DNA of 64,000 nt from Pseudomonadales bacterium (GTDB taxonomy: Bacteria > Pseudomonadota > Gammaproteobacteria > Pseudomonadales > DC-out160). The notes beneath the pieces were generated by a model. It was not told where the DNA came from. It saw nothing but the letters and a program-made list of their open reading frames with translations, and did not search any database. The stretch lies in assembly GCA_019090455.1 (NCBI GenBank), contig JAHRWA010000008.1, positions 134,083 to 198,082 of the forward strand. Direction: 5' to 3'. Shown here one piece after another: positions 45,135-54,882 of the stretch (positions are counted from its first letter, which is position 1; each line of letters starts with the position of its first letter). The translations under genes and the position numbers were made by a program.

Positions 45135-47909
45135 TTAGGGACATTCAGATAGGCTGTCGATCCACAAGCTAACGATTTCAACTCCGTCATCATCTACGAG
45201 GGCGGAGCCCAAAGGAGGCATTTCGTCGCCTTCATTACAACCAGAAACCCCTGCTCGACAGTCCAGTCTCTTTATCATTGTTGAGTTCAAGGCATCACCT
45301 GGGCTCATAATAGCGCGGGCCTCTCCCATCAGGTGAGTGGGATTTACATTACAAATATTCATGTTTGAGTCGGGTGTGTTGATATGAAAATCCAGATCAA
45401 CATTGGTAGGGCCGCTTGATTGATGACATTGAGCGCAGTTGGTGTGTAGGTAGGCACGCGCGCGATCATGGATGCTGGCTGAGATGTCGTCGGGGTCCGT
45501 GAGACGATCTAAATTGTTTCCAATGTCGGTGAGCGAGGATGTAAACAGGTCGATACTATTGAGAGTAAATAGTTGATTCGCATGTATGCCGGTTGTGTCA
45601 TATAGCAAACTTTTGTTGAGCTGCTGTGTTTCGGGTCCTAGGGTTATTCCCGCTACGGTGGTGTGGCATATCATGCAATCGGTGGAGCTTGGGAAGATAT
45701 AAGTCTGATTTTCTTTGATAATGGTTTTACCGTTTAACAGTAATGTTGCGTCGGTTTCTGACTCATTCCATTCATAACTGTAGCCGCCCCAACTACCATC
45801 GGCGTGGCGTGCCAATAATCGGGTTTCTATTCGGCGATCATCTAAGAGAAAGTTTTTCACCAATACCGAGTTAGGCGGAAAGGTCCAATCACCATTAGTT
45901 TCAACCGAAATTTGTCCGTCGTTTGGAAGGGCCATCCAGCGCTCTTTGACAGCGCCATCGGACCAAAATTTGGCATTAATATCGTAGGGTATTAATCCTG
46001 ATGCCATAGCAAGAGGATTGTCACTATCGATACAGCCGGTTTCTGATAGTTGATCGGGGAATGTATCGTCAACGCTTTCCGATGCAGCGTCTATGCGGTG
46101 AATGAAGCCGTTAGAAAAATCGAGGGCATAGAGTTCACCTTGGTTATCCTCAGCAAAAGAACTGATAAAAAAGCTCGCAGAGATTAGCTCCTCAGTGACT
46201 GGATTGGTACCGCTAGGATCGCTAATTCCCCAAATGGGACCGGAGCCATAGTCGCTAAATAAATAGGTACCATAAAGGGCTGGAATCGCATTGCCGCGAT
46301 ACACGTAACCTCCCGTCACTGAAAAGCCTTGGTTACGATTGTATTCGTAAATCGGTGCGTCGTAATCCTCTTGAGACTGACACTCGAAGGTATTAAAAAC
46401 GTTATTACCTTCGTAACAACGCCAGCCGTAATTACCGCCTTTCTTAACTATATCGATTTCTTCCCAGTTGTTTTGTCCGACATCGCCAACATAAATGTCA
46501 CCAGTGACACGGTCGAAACTCCAACGCCATGGGTTTCGTAGACCCAGGGCAAAGGTTTCATCTAAAGTGCTGGTGTTCACGTAGGGATTGTCTAAAGGAA
46601 TACTGTAATTGTTGCCATTGGCGGGTGTGTCAATATCAATGCGTAGCATCTTGCCTAGTAGGCTGAGAGGGTTCTGAGCGTAGTTTTCTGGGTCGCCGCT
46701 ACTGCCGCCATCGCCTAAACCAATATACAAATAACCATCCGGTCCAAATAGTATATTTCCGCCATTGTGATTACTGTAGGGTTGATCTATGCGCATTATT
46801 TCCAGCTCTGAATCAAAATCCAGTATTAATTCATTGGTGATATTAAACCGGGAAATAACGGATTGGTGATCATCCGGGCCGCCACTGACGGAATAGTAAA
46901 TAAAAATAAATCCATTGGTTGAAAAGTCGGGATGAAAGTCCAACCCTAATAATCCTTTTTCGCTACCGGTGGATATTCGGCTGCCAAAATCCGCTACCAA
47001 CGTCGTAGTATTATCCCCGTCGAGGAAAGATCGAATTGTTCCACCTTGTTCAGCAACATACCATCGTTGGTTGGCCGATTGACGCAGGGCAACGGGTTTG
47101 AAAAAACTGAGGTTCGGAAAGACGCGAGTTAGCTGAATATCGGAAGATAGATTGGGAGGAGTAGTAATGACGCAACTGTTGTTCGTCGGTCGGACGGATA
47201 GACCAGAAATTGAATCGTCTTGATCGAGGATGGTAATTTGAAAATCGTGAATGATGCTGTGAATGCTATCGGATAGGGTGATCTCTAGTTGATAGGTATT
47301 ATTGCCGTCACTATCGTTCGGGCTTTCGTAATCAGGTGCGGTGTTAAAAAGCAGTATTCCGCTTTCGGTATGAATGGAAAACAGAGATTGATCAACCCCA
47401 CCTGAGAGTGAATAAGAAAGGCTGTCACCATCAAGGTCGAATGCGATGACAGTCGTTACCGTAGTGGAATTCTCTTCAATGGAAATGGTATCACCTAGAT
47501 TGATAGTGGGTGCAAGATCGTTTTGGTTTAACACTGTGATTGTCATGACTTGTGTGACGGAAGGGGTGTCAATTGCAGAAGCTTGAACTTGAATTTGATA
47601 ACGATTATTTTCGTCAGCATCGTTCGGGTTTTCATAATCGGGAGCAAGAAGGAAGGAGAGGGCTCCGGATTCACTATCAATACTCAATAACGATTGATCG
47701 TCGCCACCGGTTAATTGATAACTGACGGTATTTGTTGCCGGGTGAGTTGAGGAAATATTGGCGATGAATAGTGTGTTTTCTTCAACGTCGATGAGAGATT
47801 CTGAGTTAAAGACGAGTGCGTCGGCGTTCACATTCTTTGATGAGCCCCCGCAACTACTAATAAAAACAGACATGATCAGAGATAAAAATAGAGGCTGAAA
47901 ATAATTCAC
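45135..47909 (-). CDS. Lipoprotein fusion: cadherin-like repeats, PQQ sugar dehydrogenase, two heme c motifs
   Basis: About 924 residues from GTG 47909; an in-frame TTG at 48011 would add 34 residues. The GTG start puts a Cys (FISSC) at residue 20, a normal lipoprotein signal peptide, which favours it. Two cadherin-like repeats follow (each with DQSLxSIxSESGxLxF then PDYExPxDxD). Next is a soluble glucose/sorbosone dehydrogenase (PQQ) propeller with GLLGLDFHPDFSTNGFIFI, GDGGSSGDPENYAQN and FALGLRNPWRWSFD. The C-terminal 300 residues carry two heme motifs, CMICH near 744 and CAQCH near 823. Likely a surface or periplasmic sugar or aldehyde oxidase that passes electrons to its own cytochrome part. 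The gene stands alone. Confidence 0.88.
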   Translation of the reverse strand: MNYFQPLFLSLIMSVFISSCGGSSKNVNADALVFNSESLIDVEENTLFIANISSTHPATNTVSYQLTGGDDQSLLSIDSESGALSFLLAPDYENPNDADENNRYQIQVQASAIDTPSVTQVMTITVLNQNDLAPTINLGDTISIEENSTTVTTVIAFDLDGDSLSYSLSGGVDQSLFSIHTESGILLFNTAPDYESPNDSDGNNTYQLEITLSDSIHSIIHDFQITILDQDDSISGLSVRPTNNSCVITTPPNLSSDIQLTRVFPNLSFFKPVALRQSANQRWYVAEQGGTIRSFLDGDNTTTLVADFGSRISTGSEKGLLGLDFHPDFSTNGFIFIYYSVSGGPDDHQSVISRFNITNELILDFDSELEIMRIDQPYSNHNGGNILFGPDGYLYIGLGDGGSSGDPENYAQNPLSLLGKMLRIDIDTPANGNNYSIPLDNPYVNTSTLDETFALGLRNPWRWSFDRVTGDIYVGDVGQNNWEEIDIVKKGGNYGWRCYEGNNVFNTFECQSQEDYDAPIYEYNRNQGFSVTGGYVYRGNAIPALYGTYLFSDYGSGPIWGISDPSGTNPVTEELISASFFISSFAEDNQGELYALDFSNGFIHRIDAASESVDDTFPDQLSETGCIDSDNPLAMASGLIPYDINAKFWSDGAVKERWMALPNDGQISVETNGDWTFPPNSVLVKNFLLDDRRIETRLLARHADGSWGGYSYEWNESETDATLLLNGKTIIKENQTYIFPSSTDCMICHTTVAGITLGPETQQLNKSLLYDTTGIHANQLFTLNSIDLFTSSLTDIGNNLDRLTDPDDISASIHDRARAYLHTNCAQCHQSSGPTNVDLDFHINTPDSNMNICNVNPTHLMGEARAIMSPGDALNSTMIKRLDCRAGVSGCNEGDEMPPLGSALVDDDGVEIVSLWIDSLSECP

Positions 47910-48261
47910 GTATTTGACTCTTATTGCAGGTTTTTGAATGTAGGGAAGTATAGGTGTATGAAAGTCATTATAACAGATGCCCGTGGAGTAGAAGTGGTAC
48001 GTGAGTCGCAAGAATATGAGTGCCGATTACAAGAGTGCCTGTTCCTCAGTAATAGACCTTCAGTAATAGACTAAAGGAAAAACGATGATGCATCATTGCT
48101 ACCTATAGCTATAGTTTGCCTTAAACTAATTTATTTAAACTATCGAACCCTTTGATAATATGGATTCTGAAGTTAGTATAGATTCCGAAGTTAATGATAG
48201 ATCTTGAAATAGACCTAGAATCACAAATCCAATTAGAAATACCTATATGAAGGAGCACGGC
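47910..48261. other. Divergent intergenic region with 18-19 bp repeats
   Basis: 352 bp between the PQQ lipoprotein and aldehyde dehydrogenase genes. GATTCTGAAGTTAGTATA at 48163 and GATTCCGAAGTTAATGATA at 48181 form a tandem pair, with a weaker third unit after 48200. No promoter called. Confidence 0.5.
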
Positions 48262-49683
48262 ATGTACGATTATCGTCAGTTTTATATCAACGGGAAATGG
48301 ACGGATCCTGTTGAACCTAATGATTTTGAAGTTACCAACCCCGCGACTGAAAAATCCATCGGAACAATCAGTTTAGGCAGCTCAGCCGACGTAGATAAAG
48401 CCGTTGCAGCAGCAAAAGCAGCCTTTGAAAGCTATTCGCAAACCAGCGTGGAAGAGCGAGTCAAGTTGCTGCAAAAGGTATTGGCTGGTTATCAACAGAG
48501 GTTGGGTGATATCGGTAAAGCCATTAGCGCAGAAATGGGTGCCCCTAAAGGCTTGGCGAATGCTGCTCAGGCACCGGCGGGCATGGCTCACTTGATGAGT
48601 GCTATTGAAATTTTAAAAAATTACCCCTTTGAAGAAAGGCGTGGTGGCACGAACTTAGTCAAAGAACCCATTGGCGTTTGCGCCTTAATCACACCTTGGA
48701 ACTGGCCGATCAATCAAATTGCTGCGAAAGTCGCTCCCGCTTTAGCTGCAGGCTGTACCGTAGTCCTTAAGCCCAGCGAAATCGCCCCTATAGATGCGGC
48801 AATCTTGGCTGAAATAATCGATGAAGCCGGCTTTCCGCCGGGAGTATTCAATCTAGTCAACGGTGATGGCCCCGGCGTGGGTGTTGCACTCACCAGCCAT
48901 CCTGACGTGGATATGGTGTCTTTCACTGGCAGTACCAGGGCCGGAGTTGCCATTGCAAAAAATGCTGCGGATACCATTAAACGAGTAGCCCAAGAATTGG
49001 GCGGAAAATCCGCCAATATCATATTACCCAGCGCTGATTTGGAGTCGGCGGTCGCGGGAGGGGTTACCAGCGTGTTCACCAACACGGGTCAATCTTGCAA
49101 CGCTCCAACTCGAATGCTAGTACACGAAGATCAACTCGCTGTAGCAGCCCAAATCGCGAAAGCGGCGGCTGAGAAAACCGTTGTCGGAGAGCCGACAGAA
49201 AAAGGTGTGACGATGGGGCCCGTGGTGAGCGAAACGCAATGGGATAAAATACAAGTTTTGATTCAAAAAGGGATAGACGAAGGCGCCGATCTTGTTACCG
49301 GTGGTACGGGTAAGCCTGAAGGTTTAGAAACCGGTTACTTCGTAAAACCCACCATATTCTCTAATGTCACCAATGACATGAGCATCGCACAACAAGAAGT
49401 CTTTGGCCCAGTATTGTCGATATTGCCTTATAAAGACGAGGAAGATGCCATTCGTATTGCAAATGATACGGTGTACGGACTGTCAGGTTATGTCTCAGGG
49501 GATATTGAAGAAGCTCGCAAAGTCGCGAAACGCTTAAGAACAGGCAACGTTCATCTCAACGGTGCACCACCCGATTTTGGCGGTCCTTTCGGAGGGTACA
49601 AACAATCTGGTAACGGGCGCGAATGGGGTGTATTAGGCTTCGAAGAATATCTGGAAATAAAAGCGATCATGGGATATTCCTAA
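48262..49683 (+). CDS. NAD(P)-dependent aldehyde dehydrogenase
   Basis: 473 residues from ATG 48262, six bases after a strong AAGGAG; an in-frame ATG at 48247 lies in front of that site and is unlikely. The general base is in QELGGKS (Glu near 244) and the nucleophile in NTGQSCNAPTRM (Cys near 279). The NAD site shows PWNWPINQIAAKVAPALAAGCTVVLKPSE. A standard class of aldehyde dehydrogenases close to those acting on long-chain or aromatic aldehydes; substrate unknown. It is monocistronic with its own terminator. Confidence 0.94.
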   Translation: MYDYRQFYINGKWTDPVEPNDFEVTNPATEKSIGTISLGSSADVDKAVAAAKAAFESYSQTSVEERVKLLQKVLAGYQQRLGDIGKAISAEMGAPKGLANAAQAPAGMAHLMSAIEILKNYPFEERRGGTNLVKEPIGVCALITPWNWPINQIAAKVAPALAAGCTVVLKPSEIAPIDAAILAEIIDEAGFPPGVFNLVNGDGPGVGVALTSHPDVDMVSFTGSTRAGVAIAKNAADTIKRVAQELGGKSANIILPSADLESAVAGGVTSVFTNTGQSCNAPTRMLVHEDQLAVAAQIAKAAAEKTVVGEPTEKGVTMGPVVSETQWDKIQVLIQKGIDEGADLVTGGTGKPEGLETGYFVKPTIFSNVTNDMSIAQQEVFGPVLSILPYKDEEDAIRIANDTVYGLSGYVSGDIEEARKVAKRLRTGNVHLNGAPPDFGGPFGGYKQSGNGREWGVLGFEEYLEIKAIMGYS

Positions 49684-49714
49684 GCCTGCTAGTTTCGAGT
49701 AGTTTGTAAGAGGA

Positions 49715-49741
49715 GGGGCTTGAGTGTAAGCCCCTTTTTTT
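49715..49741 (+). terminator. Rho-independent terminator after aldehyde dehydrogenase
   Basis: GGGGCTT at 49715-49721 pairs with AAGCCCC at 49728-49734, followed by seven T. Confidence 0.9.
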
Positions 49742-49819
49742 GTGAGCAAAAGAATTGCTAGGAAATGCACCGTATAAAAGATAGGTGCTCACTGAAAGAA
49801 ATCTAATAAATTGGAATGA

Positions 49820-50501
49820 AACAGAGCCCGGATTGTATTCGCCACCAACTCATCAAAGCTCGAACAACCTTAGCGAATCAACTGCGGGGTTTACTGGCGG
49901 AGTACGGAATTATTGTGAAAAAACCATTGCTGAACTTCGATTACGGGTTCCACTGATTCTGGAGGATACAGAAAATCAATTCATCGTTACTGGCCGCCTC
50001 TTCATTAACGAGTTGTATCAAGAGTTGCTAAGCATAGACAAACGCAAGAAGTTTAATGAGACAACATCTATGGCTTTACTCCAAGACAGTGATGATTGTC
50101 GGCGCAGGTTATGCGGAGGATAGGGCCCACAGTCTTTCGTACCAAAATAAGTTCGATCAATGATGCAAAGCAATTTTAAAACGGCCGCCAAATGGCTGCA
50201 GGGGTAGGCTTAACACCGAAGCAGCATGCCAGCGGCGAGGTTTCGCGCATGCCGAGGATCAGTAATCGAGGCATCAGGTGTTGAGAAAACAGCTAATCTA
50301 TGATGCTCGCGCTGTACTGTTCTGGTGTGAAGACAAAGACGATGCATTAAGTTTATGCTTCAATTTTCACTCAAAACTAAACATAAATAATGTGTGCTTG
50401 TAGTCCTTGCCAATAAACTTACTCGTATTGCGTGGACGCTATTGGCAAAAGGAGAAAACTACAATGTAAGTGTATTAACTAATCCCTCAGTTGTGGCCTA
50501 A
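49820..50501 (+). pseudogene. IS110-family transposase remnant, frameshifted
   Basis: Reading all frames gives consecutive pieces of one IS110-type transposase. They are RHQLIKARTTLANQLRGLLAEYGI near 49840-49915, then after a shift TIAELRLRVPLILEDTEN and INELYQELLSIDKR. Next come NGRQMAAGVGLTPKQHASGEVSRMP near 50180-50250, LRKQLIYDARAVLFW after another shift, and finally LVVLANKLTRIAWTLLAKGENYN to the stop at 50499. The N-terminal DEDD catalytic part is missing. At least three frameshifts and a stop show it is long dead. IS110 elements lack terminal inverted repeats, so its exact ends are not defined. Confidence 0.85.
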
Positions 50502-50908
50502 GAGAATATCTACAACAACAAAGAAAATCAATTAGGAGTTCCTGTCATGTGGTTTTATCAAGAGTGGAAGGAACGTTTTTGGCTTCCCCAAAACCTGACC
50601 TAGAACAAAGACCATTAAGGTCATATGGGAGGTTAGGAGAGGAAGTCATTTTTGAATTTCATTAGGGTTCAGTACAAACACTAACGCGCTATAAAGAAGC
50701 CGGATATATGTCAAAACAGTCACTACTCTTGTCGTGCCAATACTGAAAAAATTAAAGCGGTTAATTTAAGAAAATGATGATCAGTATCGGGCCCACTAGT
50801 CGTGGTATCGTTGAGCTTACTCGGCTTTAAAATGGATCTGTTTAATGGTTTTATAATAAAAAGTGTTGAATTCGATGGGGCGTCCATATCTGTTCTTTTG
50901 TACCGCAT
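50502..50908. other. Non-coding stretch between IS110 remnant and first OMP paralogue
   Basis: 407 bp. No intact gene and no family recognised; only short open frames without homology signal. It probably belongs to the same decayed insertion zone. Confidence 0.4.
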
Positions 50909-51922
50909 TTAAAATGCGGAAACGAGACCCATATGAAAAAAGAAGACATTGTCTAGATTAATATCTAACACGTTAACAATTGTTTGGCTCGATATATTTC
51001 CGTTCGCATCTATTTGTCCTTTCGTGAAGCCGTAGTAATCATATCCGATGTTCATGACAAAGGATGCAAAACTATTGAAATTGTGCTTCATATAAATGTT
51101 GGAGTTAATGCCATAAAAAATTGGAACTTCCCAGCTCTCTAGATACTGTTTTATATCCTGGTTGTCGGTAAAATCTATATCTGCACCACCTACGGACATC
51201 AAAATGCCTACAGAAAATTCCGTTTCTCTTTCGTTAATTAAGTATCGTTTGAACAGAAAAGAAACGCCTTCACTTTTAAACTTGGTATCAAATATTTCGT
51301 CAGAAACACTGATTCCCTCTACAAAAGGTGAGTACGGTTTTTGATATTCAATTTGGTAGGCACCAAAACCAAAATAAATATCATCACTATAAGATGCGGG
51401 GAATTCATACATAATTCGACCTTTCTCAAACTCTACAAGCTGGGAAAGGAATTGGCTTTGGACGAAAGTAGACTGCTGGCCATCGAAATTAGTATAGGTT
51501 TTATTTTTTTCCGCCGTTAATGAGGCTAAGAACCCTGCTTTATCGTATGTAATTCTTAAGCCCTTTCCCGTGTCAATGTTCATAAAGGGCCAATCGATTG
51601 AAAGCTGCTCCATTGCGTTTTTACCTTTTAGTGAAACCACGCTGGATAACAATGCGCTTTGTTCAATTTTGTCTTCTGGAGTCCAAATGTATTGTATCTT
51701 TGGGAGAATATTTACGTCCAGATTAAAGTTTTCCATCATTGGCGAAAAATCAATTGTAGCTACCAAGGCGTTAAGGCCTGTGGTTTTGTAGTTAACATCT
51801 TCGATGCCCACGGGTTCCCAATTGGACCAATAGTATTCAATGCTGAATTCTACATTTCGCTCGTATGCAGAGGCTTCGAAAGTGAGTAACGATAAAAAAA
51901 TAAATAGGTTAACTTTATTCAT
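50909..51922 (-). CDS. Outer-membrane beta-barrel-like protein, paralogue 1
   Basis: 337 residues with a signal peptide (FIFLSLLTFEASA, cleavage near residue 19) and alternating aromatic-rich strands (VEFSIEYYWSNW, KGRIMYEFP, IYFGFGAYQIEY). It ends in FFHMGLVSAF with a terminal Phe, the outer-membrane assembly signature. No named family recognised. It is about three-quarters identical by eye to the protein at 53155-54168, including the start, centre and end. GGAAG precedes the ATG. The function is unknown; surface exposure is likely. Confidence 0.75.
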   Translation of the reverse strand: MNKVNLFIFLSLLTFEASAYERNVEFSIEYYWSNWEPVGIEDVNYKTTGLNALVATIDFSPMMENFNLDVNILPKIQYIWTPEDKIEQSALLSSVVSLKGKNAMEQLSIDWPFMNIDTGKGLRITYDKAGFLASLTAEKNKTYTNFDGQQSTFVQSQFLSQLVEFEKGRIMYEFPASYSDDIYFGFGAYQIEYQKPYSPFVEGISVSDEIFDTKFKSEGVSFLFKRYLINERETEFSVGILMSVGGADIDFTDNQDIKQYLESWEVPIFYGINSNIYMKHNFNSFASFVMNIGYDYYGFTKGQIDANGNISSQTIVNVLDINLDNVFFFHMGLVSAF

Positions 51923-52461
51923 GGTTTCTTCCCGTTTTTTATAGTTTGATTTGTAGTTGGGCTTATTTTACTAGCTGGAAATTTGCATTATAAAACAGTA
52001 GCGAAAGCAGCATTTGCGTAACAATACGAACATCTTCCGCTGACGACATAAAAAATTTCGAGTAGAAATGTTAGGCGCAGACCGTATAAAAAGATAAATC
52101 AGCAAGAAATATTTAGTTGTGTCAGAGCGAAAAAGCACTCGATTGCGTTAGATTAAGTTTATTCGAAATCAGAAAATACAAAATAAAAACGCGTTCATCA
52201 TACTTCAGGAAAGCTGTATTCACTAGAGTTAATTGCCACGAATAGAGTTTTATCAAACGCGAAAGGAAAACATCTGAAGAGATGAAGGGTGCCTGTATTG
52301 GCAAATTCACACTAGAGCCTAGCATTATTGAAAAGTAAGTCGAAGCCGCTTTTGCTGAGAATATAGTTTGTCAGTACAGACTTTTAATTACTGAAATTGA
52401 AGTTACGACAGATAAGCCACGCTGTATTACCCCTACATTTAGCCGATTGGTGTCGGTTACG
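51923..52461. other. Non-coding stretch between OMP paralogue 1 and IS66 remnant
   Basis: About 540 bp. The first 70 bp resemble the sequence upstream of paralogue 2, so the duplicated unit included the promoter. ACCGTATAAAAAGATA at 52081 resembles ACCGTATAAAAGATA at 49769. Nothing else is recognised. Confidence 0.45.
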
Positions 52462-53150
52462 ATGGCTTCATTAGAAAAACAAAGTGTCACCCAGATTGTT
52501 CTAGCCAATAAAAGCGACGAAATAAAAGTAAGTTGCTATTTTTAGGTGATGGGCGGTTTTGTTCTTTAATAGAAAGCGCTATACGGTTTGCGTCACAAGC
52601 CATTTGGTAAGAGCAGTGAAAAGAATGTTGTGCCGGTTGAGTTATTTGATGAGGCGGAACTGAGCGTTAGCAAACTCGAGTGTGATCAACCGCCAGTTCC
52701 TGAGTCTAACCTCGGGGAAAAGAAAAAATGGCGGGTGCAAACCCTTCGCAAAAGAGCTTCCCTGTGTTGGGGTTTACCATTCTTTAAGTGAGAATGAAAA
52801 AAAACAATGCGATCAGCACTGTTTTCTATTTAGTCAAAGAAGAATTAGATATCATTCCTGCAAAGGAAAAAATACGTACAATATTACCAAAAACCAGTTT
52901 ACGAAGAGATCGGCAACCGTATGATAAAAAGTACTACCTTCGCCAATACATATTTTACCAAAAACGAAGGTGAATTTGCGTGCATGGGCCTACATTGTGA
53001 TTTCAACATACGCCAACAGTCGGCCATAGTATCCTTAGAAATAATATTTCAGCGTTATGGCGGCGATTTATTGAAAATAAATATGACAAAATGGATTGTT
53101 CGGTTAGTGAATTCATTACAGCCGTTACTTGATTTGTATAGGGATTCATT
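52462..53150 (+). pseudogene. IS66-family TnpC transposase remnant, N-terminal half, frameshifted
   Basis: Pieces in shifting frames follow the order of IS66 TnpC. They are VTQIVLANKSDEI near 52490-52525; LRHKPFGKSSEKNVVPVELFDEAE near 52588-52660; GCKPFAKELPCVGVYHSLSENEK near 52710-52800; KEELDIIPAKEKIRTI near 52836-52885; and RQQSAIVSLEIIFQRYGGDLLKINMTKWIVRL to LQPLLDLYRD near 53010-53150. The match stops around TnpC residue 230, with no catalytic C-terminal half. Its end lies only a few bases before the stop codon of the convergent OMP paralogue 2. Confidence 0.82.
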
Positions 53151-53154
53151 TACT

Positions 53155-54168
53155 TTAAATTGCGGTAACGATGCCGATATGAAAAAAGAATACATTGTCG
53201 AGATTTATATCTAATACGCCATGAATTTTGTCGCTCGATATATTTCCGTTCGCATCTGTTTTTCCTTTTGCGAAGTCGTAGGAATCATAGCCGATGTTCA
53301 TGACAAGTGATGTAAATCTATTGAAATTGTGTTGCAAGAAAATGTTGGAGTTAAGTCCGAAAAATGTTGGGACCTCCAAGGTCTCTAGGTACTGTTCAAT
53401 ATTCTGGTTGTCAGTGAAATCTATATTCGCTTCACCTGCAGACAATATAAAGCTTATATAAAATTTAGTTTCTTTTTCGTTAATGAAGTATTTTTTTACT
53501 AGAACAGATACGCCTTCACTTTTGAACCTGGCATCAAATATTTCGTCAGAAACACTGATTCCCTCTCTAAAAGGTGAGTACGGTTTTCGATATTCAATTT
53601 GGTAGGCACCAAAACCAAAAAAAACATTCTCTCTATTGTCGGAGGGGAATTCATACATGATTCGACCTTTCTCAAACTCCACAAGTTGAGATAGGTATTG
53701 GCTTTGGGCAATAGTGGACTGTTGACCATCGAAATTAGTATAGGTTCTATTTTCTTCGGTCGTTAATAATGCTAAGAACCCAGCTTTATCGTATGTAATC
53801 CTTAAGCCCTCTCCTGTGTCAATGTTCACAAAGGGCCAGTCGATTGAAAGCTGCTCCATTGCGTTCTTACCTTTTAGTGAAATCACGCTGGATAATAATG
53901 AGCTTTGTTCAATTTTGTCTTCTGGAGTCCAAATGTATTGTATCTTTGGGAAAATATTTACGTCCAGTTTAAAGTTTTCTATCATTGGCGAAAAATCAAT
54001 TGTAGCTACCCAGGCGTTAAGGCCAGTGGTTTTGTAATTAACGCCTTCGATGCCTACGGGTTTCCAGTTGGACCAATAGTACTCCATGCTAAATTCTACA
54101 TTTCGCTCATATGCAGAGGCATCGAAAGTGAGTAATGACAAAAAAACATATAGGCAAAATTTATTCAT
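53155..54168 (-). CDS. Outer-membrane beta-barrel-like protein, paralogue 2
   Basis: 337 residues from ATG 54168 (GGAGGG upstream); an in-frame start at 54180 lies before that ribosome site. Signal peptide ends at FDASA. Sequence parallels paralogue 1 through its whole length (for example NVEFSMEYYWSNWKPVGIE and VLDINLDNVFFFHIGIVTAI). The last residue is Ile rather than the Phe of paralogue 1, which may weaken the assembly signal. The 3' end abuts an IS66 remnant, so its native downstream sequence has been replaced. Confidence 0.75.
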   Translation of the reverse strand: MNKFCLYVFLSLLTFDASAYERNVEFSMEYYWSNWKPVGIEGVNYKTTGLNAWVATIDFSPMIENFKLDVNIFPKIQYIWTPEDKIEQSSLLSSVISLKGKNAMEQLSIDWPFVNIDTGEGLRITYDKAGFLALLTTEENRTYTNFDGQQSTIAQSQYLSQLVEFEKGRIMYEFPSDNRENVFFGFGAYQIEYRKPYSPFREGISVSDEIFDARFKSEGVSVLVKKYFINEKETKFYISFILSAGEANIDFTDNQNIEQYLETLEVPTFFGLNSNIFLQHNFNRFTSLVMNIGYDSYDFAKGKTDANGNISSDKIHGVLDINLDNVFFFHIGIVTAI

Positions 54169-54882
54169 GATTCCCTCCATATTTTTATATTTTGAATCGT
54201 AGGTAGGTCCACTTTACTGTCTGGTAAAGTGGATATAATAAAGTAGGTTAAGGAACCTTAACCATTATAGTTACTGATTTCAATACGTCTCTATGCTGGT
54301 GGTACTACTCATGTGGTTCTATATCTTCTTTTAAATGTCTAAGGCATGTACTGGAAAAAATAGATAAATCCTAGCATCTCAGATACTGAGATAGGCGCCG
54401 CATGAAAAGATAGCTGAATTCAACTTGCGGTTGCGTTGGCATTAGGTCTGGCCTGGCGGAACATAGAACACAAGCATGATACTCAAATTAAAAATATGGA
54501 TCTTTAGTGTTTAGATCAATGAAACTCATTTTGTTGTTGAGGCTGGGCAGAGCAGATCGCATTGATCGGGTTATTGGCACTATCAACAAGCCGAATCCTC
54601 GTCAGTCTATGGTCTTCCACTATATTTTAAAACTTCTTATTGTAAAAGATACCCAAAGAAGAATCTGCAGATGCCTGAATTTAATTCTAATAAACCCATG
54701 GCATAAAAAGGGTGGCTTAAAGGGTGCTAGCAATTTATGCTAGTCAGTTAAATCTACGCACATCACGATTTTTATATTGCTTGCCTAGAGTCCAAAACGG
54801 CATCTATTTTACAGCAACATTTACCTCCAAAAATAACAACGAAATCACAGTGTAAGAACAACGAGAGAGTAACGAGGCAGTT
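54169..54882. other. Intergenic region upstream of the acyl-CoA dehydrogenase pair
   Basis: 714 bp. The part next to paralogue 2 resembles the paralogue 1 promoter region. A 78-codon open frame at 54507-54743 has no recognisable homology and is not called. GGCGCCGCATGAAAAGATA at 54394 loosely matches the motif at 49769 and 52081. No promoter called. Confidence 0.4.

Noticed and set aside
1061-48199. Possible CRISPR arrays from the many short repeats
   Set aside because: Units are directly adjacent with no spacers, are 8-19 bp, and differ in sequence between sites. No cas genes.
54507-54743. Open frame of 78 codons before the acyl-CoA dehydrogenase pair
   Set aside because: No ribosome site, no recognisable family; lies in a decayed intergenic region.
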